DNA from: ZC4RG25 sp023428365
GTDB taxonomy: Bacteria > Pseudomonadota > Alphaproteobacteria > Rhizobiales > Hyphomicrobiaceae
Reading direction: 5' to 3'
Assembly: GCA_050283925.1 (NCBI GenBank)
Contig: JBNOAI010000002.1
Coordinates: forward strand, 476,171-540,170
DNA: 64,000 nt
Under the pieces are notes generated by a model. It searched no databases. It was not told the origin of the DNA and saw nothing but the letters and a program-made list of their open reading frames with translations. Positions 8,335 through 14,280 of this stretch are shown here, one piece after another (position 1 is the first letter of the stretch; every line of letters begins with the position of its first letter). Both the position numbers and the translations under genes were made by a program.

Positions 8335-9270
8335 TCAAGTCGAAATGGACACAGCCCGCATTTTCGGGCGGACATAGACGCCTAAGGTCAACGCGTCGTA
8401 GCGGTTAAAAAACGTCTCGAACACGAAGCGGTGCCGGTCGCCGTTGTCGTCGGTTAAGACCAGTTCCGCCGTTCCGAGAGGCCCGCCACTCTGGGCGCCG
8501 CAATAGCTCGCTACCGCCCTAAAAACATCTGCTTCGGGCATCCTCCCGAAGCGCGCGGCAAACGCTGGCGATTGGATGAAATGCCGGCACGGTCTTGCCG
8601 GATCATGATCGGCAGGTCGACGGCTTGGATGCGGGTGGCAGGTAATCAATCCGACCACGGGCCGCTCGACGCCCGCAACCTCGATGAACCGATAGAAGGT
8701 GGTCGAAATGGTATTGCCAAAGGCGCCATGAAGATGTTGCACCGACGCGATCGACAGTTCCAAGCTCCCCGCCTCAATCGCGAATCGCTCCCGGAAGAAC
8801 AACAACCGGCCGGCCGCATAGTTGGCTTCGGCCTCGATCTGCTCCCGGCAATCTCGCGACACGGTATGAGCGTTGTCACCGAGCATCACGCCGTCATGCC
8901 ACGGAATGAGGCTGTGCCCTATCTCGTGCGCTTCATTCCAGCGATGCTTCTTGATCGGCTCGTCCCCATCAAGAAGAATGCGTTTGCGGTCCGGCAGATA
9001 GAGCGCCTTGAGAGAGAATTTGCGAACAGCGTCAATGATCAGCGTCGGCCGATGGAAGACCTGGATGGCCGAGACGCGAATGCGGCTGATCGCTTCGCGA
9101 GCGATACCCGGGTCGTGGGCGGTATAGAAAGCCCGATCGAGCTTCAGCAGCTCCCGCACGTCCTCCAGCCGCAACGGGGGCTCGGGATTGCCGAGCCCCC
9201 GCAGCACACGTTCGACACGCTGATCGATATCCTGGGCGGCCTTGGGAGGCAGCAGATAGTTCTTCGCCAA
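8335..9270 (-). CDS. ImmA/IrrE-type metallopeptidase
   Basis: 311 residues. The zinc peptidase motif HEIGH lies in RWNEAHEIGHSLIPWHDG (about 135-150), with an acidic partner further on (QIEAEANYAAGRLLF), the usual arrangement of the ImmA/IrrE (COG2856) family. A C-terminal region of about 120 residues follows. It is the last gene of a four-gene minus-strand operon, 20 bp after the XRE gene. Family members commonly cleave a partner XRE repressor in response to a signal, so the XRE protein next door is the obvious substrate (inference). The 8335-8340 end lies close to the hotspot repeat. Confidence 0.85.
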   Translation of the reverse strand: MAKNYLLPPKAAQDIDQRVERVLRGLGNPEPPLRLEDVRELLKLDRAFYTAHDPGIAREAISRIRVSAIQVFHRPTLIIDAVRKFSLKALYLPDRKRILLDGDEPIKKHRWNEAHEIGHSLIPWHDGVMLGDNAHTVSRDCREQIEAEANYAAGRLLFFRERFAIEAGSLELSIASVQHLHGAFGNTISTTFYRFIEVAGVERPVVGLITCHPHPSRRPADHDPARPCRHFIQSPAFAARFGRMPEADVFRAVASYCGAQSGGPLGTAELVLTDDNGDRHRFVFETFFNRYDALTLGVYVRPKMRAVSIST

Positions 9271-9290
9271 TGGACCGCCCCGTGTTTTCT

Positions 9291-9770
9291 CTATTTCTGC
9301 TCGCTCAATACGGCCACAAAAGCCTCCAACGCAGCACTTTCCTCAGGTGTGAGGGCCGCAACCGTTTCGGAGCGGGCCGCAAAGCGAACCGCTTCATCGT
9401 GCAACCGAACATCTCTCGGAACCGTCAGTCCCGCGATCTGTTGCAGCTTGCCTTGCGGCACCTGAAAATAATTCGCCAATAGGTACACTGTCCTCAACGT
9501 CGGCTTATGCCGAGCGTCCTCCTCGATCTCCACCAGCTCCACAATCTCGACATCGGTGTCTTCGGCGAGCTTTTCGAGCGACAAGCCGCGTCGGCGCCGC
9601 ATCAGATGCACAAATCGACCAAACGCGATGTTCGACTCTTCCAGAGTTTCCGTCATTGACGCATCGCCTTCGAAAACCGGATCGACCGCGAGCAGGCCAG
9701 CCCCGATCTCGGCGTCAGCTTCAAGCTGCGCCATACGGAGGCACCATTCCTTCGTGATCTCGATCTTCAT
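9291..9770 (-). CDS. XRE-family helix-turn-helix regulator
   Basis: 159 residues. The HTH spans about 50-105: FGRFVHLMRRRRGLSLEKLA, then EDTDVEIVELVEIEEDARHK and TVYLLANYFQVP. The N-terminal 45 residues are acidic and helical; the C-terminal part (LHDEAVRFAARS, TPEESAALEAFVAVLSEQK) is an extension that could bind a partner. ATG 9770 overlaps the GNAT stop by four bases (9767-9770), indicating translational coupling. Paired with ImmA/IrrE downstream, it resembles XRE/COG2856 toxin-antitoxin-like or repressor-protease pairs. Confidence 0.85.
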   Translation of the reverse strand: MKIEITKEWCLRMAQLEADAEIGAGLLAVDPVFEGDASMTETLEESNIAFGRFVHLMRRRRGLSLEKLAEDTDVEIVELVEIEEDARHKPTLRTVYLLANYFQVPQGKLQQIAGLTVPRDVRLHDEAVRFAARSETVAALTPEESAALEAFVAVLSEQK

Positions 9771-10402
9771 GGTTGACGTCCTTTCGCGATGAAGGCCCCC
9801 GCTTGCTCCGGTGTCATTTCGAAGTAACGCAAGCCCTCGTAATTCGGATCGATCCCTAAATCAGTCATGCCGCAGGTATTGGCGTAGAAGCTGTTGGCCT
9901 GCGGCAGCGAATGAAGGCCGATCCGACCTTTGAACTCCTCTTGTTGGCTCAACGCTATCGCGGCACGGAGCAAAATGCTGCCAATGCCGCGATAGCGCGG
10001 GGGGTTGAACAATTCCGGCCGGTTCCACGGCGCGGCCTCGACAAACTCCACATACACAAGATGCTGCCCTTTCTGGCCGTCGATCCGGCAGCGTTTCGTC
10101 GCCGTATCAACGATCATCATGCCTTGCGTAACACCGCCACAGAGGATGCTGAAGCCGGGATGAGCCAGCATGCCCTGCAGTGCAGCGGCCTTCCGGCGCC
10201 AATCCCAATGACGGCTCTGCGGCCACAGCCGCCGTTGCACTCCCGCCCTGTGCATCCGCTGGAGGGCCTTGAGCAACTCTGGCGTCCACTCGGCCTCCCA
10301 ATCGGCAAGCTGCTGCTCCGTGATCGCATCCCACAGCTCAGCCGCCACCAGATGTCCACCGGCGACGTCAAGGAGGTGAATCGGACTGACGGTCACTGTC
10401 AT
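9767..10402 (-). CDS. GNAT-like acetyltransferase
   Basis: 211 residues. The acetyl-CoA loop motif R-x-x-G-x-G is present as RYRGIGSILLRAAI (about 138-151), followed by RIGLHSLPQANSFYANTCGM and LRYFEMTPEQA, typical of GNAT motifs A and B. The N-terminal 100 residues are unusual for GNATs and rich in Trp (EAEWTPELL, WPQSRHWDWRRK). ATG 10402 overlaps the RHH stop by four bases. A short RHH gene followed by a GNAT gene is the layout of acetyltransferase toxin-antitoxin pairs; the larger size and context also allow a role in modifying the neighbouring ubiquitin-like system. Confidence 0.7.
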   Translation of the reverse strand: MTVTVSPIHLLDVAGGHLVAAELWDAITEQQLADWEAEWTPELLKALQRMHRAGVQRRLWPQSRHWDWRRKAAALQGMLAHPGFSILCGGVTQGMMIVDTATKRCRIDGQKGQHLVYVEFVEAAPWNRPELFNPPRYRGIGSILLRAAIALSQQEEFKGRIGLHSLPQANSFYANTCGMTDLGIDPNYEGLRYFEMTPEQAGAFIAKGRQP

Positions 10403-10608
10403 AGCATCATCACCTCGGCCTTCTCCTTCGTCCGGTCGTCCTCAAAGAACAGCTTGTCGCCCTTCTCAATCCGCGCCTCGACGAGCTGATAAAGCCGCAG
10501 TGCCTGGCGCAGCAGCGCCGTCTTGCTCAGGTCCTTCTTGGTGCAAAGTTCCTCCAGAACGCGCATTTCGGCGTCCGTGAGATTGAGCGTCATCGTCTTC
10601 TTGGTCAT
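10399..10608 (-). CDS. Ribbon-helix-helix DNA-binding protein
   Basis: 69 residues from ATG 10608, with AGGAG well placed upstream. TKKTMTLNLTDAEMRVLEEL forms the beta ribbon and first helix, and KDLSKTALLRQALRLYQLVE the second helix of a CopG/Arc-type fold; the C terminus is acidic. It is the first gene of the minus-strand quartet. RHH proteins bind tandem operator repeats, and an array of such repeats with 11-bp phase lies just upstream (10671-10714). Confidence 0.8.
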   Translation of the reverse strand: MTKKTMTLNLTDAEMRVLEELCTKKDLSKTALLRQALRLYQLVEARIEKGDKLFFEDDRTKEKAEVMML

Positions 10609-10634
10609 GCCGTCTCCTGCTGCAGACAGCCTCC

Positions 10635-10664
10635 TATATACATGCGCACTCCATAATTTGTCAA
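10635..10664 (-). promoter_or_regulatory. Promoter of the RHH-GNAT-XRE-ImmA operon
   Basis: On the minus strand TTGACA (10664-10659) and TATATA (10640-10635) are separated by 18 bases, a good sigma-70-type promoter. The predicted start lies about 20 bases before the ribosome binding site of the RHH gene. Confidence 0.6.
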
Positions 10665-10670
10665 GGTATT

Positions 10671-10714
10671 ATAGCTTATAAATAGCTCTTGATTGGCTAA
10701 ATAATAGCTACTAT
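10671..10714. promoter_or_regulatory. Phased operator array (ATAGCT every 11 bp)
   Basis: ATAGCT occurs at 10671, 10682 and 10704, and a degenerate TTGGCT at 10693, so four units lie at exact 11-bp steps on one face of the helix. The array occupies the centre of the divergent promoter region and covers the likely plus-strand promoter. It is the natural binding site for the RHH protein encoded next to it, or for the XRE protein. Confidence 0.6.
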
Positions 10715-10717
10715 ATG
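10689..10717 (+). promoter_or_regulatory. Probable promoter of the ubiquitin-like operon
   Basis: TTGATT (10689-10694) and TATATG (10712-10717) are 17 bases apart. The elements overlap the operator array, so repressor binding would block this promoter. The match is imperfect. Confidence 0.4.
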
Positions 10718-10759
10718 CTGATTGCAACGGCCGATGGCGGCCACGCGAAAGGATTGATC

Positions 10760-11293
10760 ATGACGACGCAGGTTGATGAAACCATCGAGGATATTCACCA
10801 AGCTCTGGTTGCGGGCCGTGCCGTGCGCGCTCACGGGCCCTACCGCATCCAGATCGGCAATGAGCGCCTGGAGTTCCACCCGGCGCAGATCGACGACCCG
10901 GTCCCCACCGGCTTGCAGATACTGGAGGCGGCTGGTGCCCGACCCGCGATCGAGCACCTGGTCTTTCAGTTGCTCACGAACGGCTTGCTCGAGGAGCTAC
11001 GCCCGGACGAAACGACCGACCTGCGCACCAAGGGCGTGGAGCGGTTCCTCGTATTCCGCAATGACCGGTCGTTCCGGTTCGAGCTCGATGGCCGCATCTT
11101 CGAATGGGGCGGCACACTGATCTCCGGCCTCACGCTCAAGCGGCTTGCCGGGGTCGCCCCCGCGACCTATGGCGTGTGGCTCGAGGTACGCGGAGCCGAT
11201 GACCGGCCCATCGCCGACACCGAGCTGATCGATCTCTCCGCCACCGGCGTCGAGCGTTTCTTCACCGGCATCGTCCAGACCACGGAGGGCTGA
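10760..11293 (+). CDS. Multi-ubiquitin domain protein (bacterial Ubl)
   Basis: 177 residues from ATG 10760, with AAAGGA upstream; an in-frame ATG at 10715 overlaps the promoter and is unlikely. A short helical leader (1-25) is followed by two beta-grasp repeats, about 28-100 and 102-176, each ending in a GVERF strand (residues 92-96 and 163-167). This is the arrangement of the Multi_ubiq family, a set of ubiquitin-like proteins found in operons with E1, E2-like and JAB proteins. The chain ends TTEG, so the terminal glycine needed for adenylation is already exposed. It opens a four-gene operon, with 3 bp between it and the next gene. Confidence 0.85.
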   Translation: MTTQVDETIEDIHQALVAGRAVRAHGPYRIQIGNERLEFHPAQIDDPVPTGLQILEAAGARPAIEHLVFQLLTNGLLEELRPDETTDLRTKGVERFLVFRNDRSFRFELDGRIFEWGGTLISGLTLKRLAGVAPATYGVWLEVRGADDRPIADTELIDLSATGVERFFTGIVQTTEG

Positions 11294-11296
11294 ACC

Positions 11297-11677
11297 ATGG
11301 CCGTGCTCCCCAGCAAGTGCCGCCGCTACCTGACCGAGCGAGGCATCGCCTTCGAGGAAGTCGAGCATGGCGGTGCCAAGGCCGTCATTCTCCGGGCCTT
11401 CGCCCTACCTCCGGGACGCTTCGACGCCCCAGCAGCAGATATCCTTATTCTTCTGCCAGCCGGCTACCCCGACAATCCGCCGGACATGTTCCACGCCATG
11501 CCCTGGCTTCGGCTCGTGTCGCCAAATCGCTATCCGAAAGCCGCGGATCAACCCGTCTCTTTCGCCGGTCAGAGCTGGCAACGATGGTCGCGGCACAACA
11601 ACGCCTGGCGCGCCGGCGTCGATGGGATCTGGACCATGCTGAAGCGCATAGAGACCGCGCTCAAGGAGGCTGCATGA
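11297..11677 (+). CDS. Prokaryotic E2-like (family E) protein
   Basis: 126 residues. The E2 fold signature is LLPAGYPDNPPDMFHAMPWL (about 52-71), the bacterial version of the YPxxPP loop. It is followed by SFAGQSWQRWSRH and WRAGVDGIWTML, typical of the Prok-E2_E family found beside Multi_ubiq genes. The only cysteine is Cys8 at the N terminus; none lies after the beta-meander where the thioester Cys of E2 enzymes sits, while His100 is in the WSRH motif. It may present the Ubl or substrate without forming a thioester. Its stop overlaps the next start (ATGA, 11674-11677). Confidence 0.8.
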   Translation: MAVLPSKCRRYLTERGIAFEEVEHGGAKAVILRAFALPPGRFDAPAADILILLPAGYPDNPPDMFHAMPWLRLVSPNRYPKAADQPVSFAGQSWQRWSRHNNAWRAGVDGIWTMLKRIETALKEAA

Positions 11678-13083
11678 CTCTTGTCGATCTGACGTTTCAG
11701 GAGCGGCACCTCGAAACACTGCAGGGGCTGCTTGTCCGGAATGACGGCAGCGAAGCTGCCGCTTACCTGCTGTGCGGCGAAAGCCGCATCGCCCAGGATC
11801 CCTGGGAGCGCCGAGCGCGCAGACGACTGACGTCGTTCGAGGTCATACCGGTCCCACACGAGGACGCTGTGTCGGCGAGCCCGCTACATGTCACGTGGTC
11901 GACCGCGTCATTCGTGCGCCTGTTGCGTCGCGCGAAGCAGGACGGCTTGGTCGTCGGCATTGTGCACACACATCCGGGTGGGCCGTCAGATTTCTCGCAG
12001 CAGGACGATGCCAACGAGCGTGAGCTGGTTCGGCTGGCCCGCAACCGCAACGGCGAGGGTGCCGCGCTCCTCAGCGTTCTGTTGCACGATGCCGACGGCG
12101 TTCGGGCGCGGCTGTGGCCGGATCTGCATGGTCCCATCGATGCCGATCCGGTCCGCACCGTCGGCCGCCGGCTCACGTTTCATGGCGCCATGTCAAATGC
12201 ATCGGGCCTTGATGCGTTTGCCCGCCAAGCTCTTGTCTTTGGCCAGGACCTCAACGCCCGCCTCCGCAACATGCGCATCGGAATTGTCGGCTGCGGCGGC
12301 ACCGGCAGCGCCACCGCCATGCTACTGGCCCGGCTCGGCGTCGGTCAGATCGTGCTGTTCGATGACGATATCGTCGAGCTTACCAATCTCAATCGACTGC
12401 ACGGTGCCGGCAGGCCGGATGCCGACGCCATGCGGCCGAAGGTCGAGGTTGTCGCACAGGCGATCACAAACCTGGGTCTCGGCACCCGGGTCGTTCCGGT
12501 CAGGGGATGGATCGGCGAGCCCGCGTGCCGAGATGCCCTCAAGTCATGCGATGTCATTTTCGGCTGCACAGACGACCACGACGGGCGTCTGCTGCTCAAC
12601 CGTCTCGCATACTTCTACCTCATTCCCGTGCTCGACATGGGGCTCGCAATCGACCCGGCACCGGATGGCCGAGGCGTACGAGAGCTGACCGGACGTGTAA
12701 CAGTCCTGACGCCCGGCGCCCCATGCTTGCTGTGCCGAGGGATCGTCGATCCGACCACGGCACGGGACGAGGACTTGCGTCGTCGCAACCCCAACGAGTT
12801 CGAGCGCCGCAAACGCGAGGCCTACATTCGTGGTGGCGGTAACCCGGCTCCCGCCGTCGTGACTTTCACCACCGCAACCGCCTGTCTCGCCGTCGACGAG
12901 CTCCTGCAGGCTCTTGCCGGTTTTCGAGGACCGGATGGATGGACTTGGCAGCGCGCTCGGCGGTTCGACCTGATGCAGGATCGCAGGCCCGGGGCAACGC
13001 AGGATCCCTCTTGTCCGATCTGTTCGGAAACCGAGTCTTGGGGGCGAGCCGATGTTGAGCCGTTCCTTGATCGTACAGGGTGA
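11674..13083 (+). CDS. JAB isopeptidase-E1 (ThiF) fusion protein
   Basis: 469 residues from ATG 11674, preceded by AAGGAGG. Residues 1-150 form a JAB/JAMM domain with Glu27, His98-x-His100 (VHTHPGG), Ser108 and Asp111, so the zinc site looks intact. Residues 195-420 form a ThiF/E1 adenylation domain: GCGGTGSA at 207-214, Asp230, NLNR at 238-241 and Lys256. Cys351/Cys354 and Cys447/Cys450 (CLLC, CPIC) probably bind structural zinc. No cysteine lies in the expected crossover loop (about 356-395). It would adenylate the Ubl C terminus and remove it again from targets. Translationally coupled to both neighbours. Confidence 0.88.
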   Translation: MTLVDLTFQERHLETLQGLLVRNDGSEAAAYLLCGESRIAQDPWERRARRRLTSFEVIPVPHEDAVSASPLHVTWSTASFVRLLRRAKQDGLVVGIVHTHPGGPSDFSQQDDANERELVRLARNRNGEGAALLSVLLHDADGVRARLWPDLHGPIDADPVRTVGRRLTFHGAMSNASGLDAFARQALVFGQDLNARLRNMRIGIVGCGGTGSATAMLLARLGVGQIVLFDDDIVELTNLNRLHGAGRPDADAMRPKVEVVAQAITNLGLGTRVVPVRGWIGEPACRDALKSCDVIFGCTDDHDGRLLLNRLAYFYLIPVLDMGLAIDPAPDGRGVRELTGRVTVLTPGAPCLLCRGIVDPTTARDEDLRRRNPNEFERRKREAYIRGGGNPAPAVVTFTTATACLAVDELLQALAGFRGPDGWTWQRARRFDLMQDRRPGATQDPSCPICSETESWGRADVEPFLDRTG

Positions 13084-13448
13084 ACCAGATGTGGCGCGAT
13101 ACTCTTCGTCAGATTTTGGTCGCTCTCGGCATCATTCGCCGACCTGATTTGGTGGGCCGAACGAGCGATCGGCATCCCACTCCAGATGAGCTGCCTGCCG
13201 GTCTTGTGATAGTGGTCAAGGACGGCGGGCGCGCCAAATGGGCATGCCTGCGCTGTCCCGGCGGCTGTGGGGAAAAGCTGCAACTGTCGCTCAACGCCAA
13301 CCGACGGCCCTCCTGGGCAACGGTCTTCGATTGGCTACGCCGGCCGACGGTTTCGCCATCGGTCCGGCAGCTCAGTGCCTGCCGCTGCCATTTCTGGATT
13401 AAGGGCGGCGCCGTCGAGTGGTGCGCCGATAGCGGACGGAGATCATGA
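13080..13448 (+). CDS. DUF6527 family protein of Ubl operons
   Basis: 122 residues from GTG 13080, which overlaps the preceding stop as GTGA; ATG at 13089 is an alternative. Conserved features are a Cys cluster WACLRCPGGCGEKLQLSL (about 55-72), a central FDWLRRPTVSPSVRQL and a C-terminal CRCHFWIKGGAVEWC. This is the small protein regularly encoded last in bacterial ubiquitin-like operons, and I recall proposals that it acts as a protease. The conserved Ser, His and Cys residues could be catalytic or metal-binding. Only its place in the operon ties it to Ubl processing. Confidence 0.75.
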   Translation: MNQMWRDTLRQILVALGIIRRPDLVGRTSDRHPTPDELPAGLVIVVKDGGRAKWACLRCPGGCGEKLQLSLNANRRPSWATVFDWLRRPTVSPSVRQLSACRCHFWIKGGAVEWCADSGRRS

Positions 13449-13499
13449 CGTTCTAAGGCCCACATTCGGCCGGGCGGGGGCACCGCCATTAAGTGACGC

Positions 13500-13873
13500 A
13501 GCCGCGGGAAGCCTGCCGTGCGTGCCTCGCGATCCGGCTCGGTGTCATTGATAAGGCCGCGCAAGAGATCGAAGACGGTCTATAGACGGGACTCGGTGCT
13601 GATGAATGTGCGCGTGCCGAGACTCGACAACGACGTCAGCGCAACTTCCGCAGCCGGGGTGATATCGAATTGCGCTTCGTCACTGCCGGCGACCTAGCGC
13701 TTGCACAACCACCCATGCTTGTGTCGGAAGCCCACTCATCGAGATAGGCATGTGCGTCGCGTGGAAAACGATCCTCGCCGAACTCACGGCACAGCCTGAA
13801 AAGATCGTCCATTAGGCTTCAAGAACACGGGGTGGAGGAAACTCGCGACCACAGAAGAGGTTATTGCTGCCAT
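13500..13873 (-). pseudogene. jetA: Decayed Wadjet jetA (DUF3375) N-terminal fragment
   Basis: Three minus-strand frames together spell the start of JetA: VVASFLHPVFLKPNGRS (near 13850), DLFRLCREFGEDRFPRDAHA then YLDEWA (near 13760), and VAGSDEAQFDITPAAEVALT followed by FISTESRL and TVFDLLRGLINDTEPDREAR (13680-13510). There are at least two frame breaks and two in-frame TAG codons, and about 75% of the roughly 480-residue protein is missing. jetB, jetC and jetD are absent. It sits between the Ubl operon and tRNA-Glu, marking earlier occupancy by Wadjet. Confidence 0.75.
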
Positions 13874-13898
13874 CTCGGAGGTCCAGCTCTGCTCGCTG

Positions 13899-14002
13899 GC
13901 TGGATCATTAAGCCTTGAAAAAACCACGATAAATTCCGGGTTCGAATCCCGCACGGTATAGATTTTATAAGTTGCTGAAATCACAGAAAAATATATGGCG
14001 CT
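13899..14002 (+). repeat. Right direct repeat, running into tRNA-Glu
   Basis: Partner of 7966-8069. The last bases (TGGCG) are the CCA end and discriminator region of the minus-strand tRNA-Glu, so this copy marks the tRNA side of the hotspot. It includes a T-arm-like stretch CCGGGTTCGAATCCC that is not part of the intact tRNA. Confidence 0.8.
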
Positions 14003-14070
14003 CCCTACGGGAGTCGAACCCGTCTTTTCAGATTGAAAATCTGACGTCCTAACCGATAGACGAAGGGAGC
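13996..14070 (-). tRNA. tRNA-Glu (TTC)
   Basis: The minus strand folds as a complete tRNA of 72 bases plus an encoded CCA (13996-13998). Acceptor arms GCTCCCT and AGGGAGC pair; the anticodon arm is TCAGA-TTTTCAA-TCTGA with anticodon TTC; the T loop is GTTCGACTC. The gene forms the right edge of the defence hotspot. Confidence 0.95.
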
Positions 14071-14280
14071 GCTGGGCGACGGTATAGGTACGATTGGCCG
14101 CCTGCGCAAGCATGGTTATGCGCGCGCACCCCAATGTGTGGCAGGGCCTCGTGCGCTACGCTGTCGCGTTCCCTGTGAAAGCCAGCAAATTGGCCGAATT
14201 CTCACCTGCGGGCGACATGCAACCTTGCCTTCGTAAAAAGGCTGAAGAGGCGGTTGCAGCTAGGCGCATCAAGCCGAGAA

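Noticed and set aside
13784..14134. Long minus-strand frame across tRNA-Glu
   Set aside because: It reads through a complete tRNA. Only its end overlaps a real remnant (jetA), reported separately.
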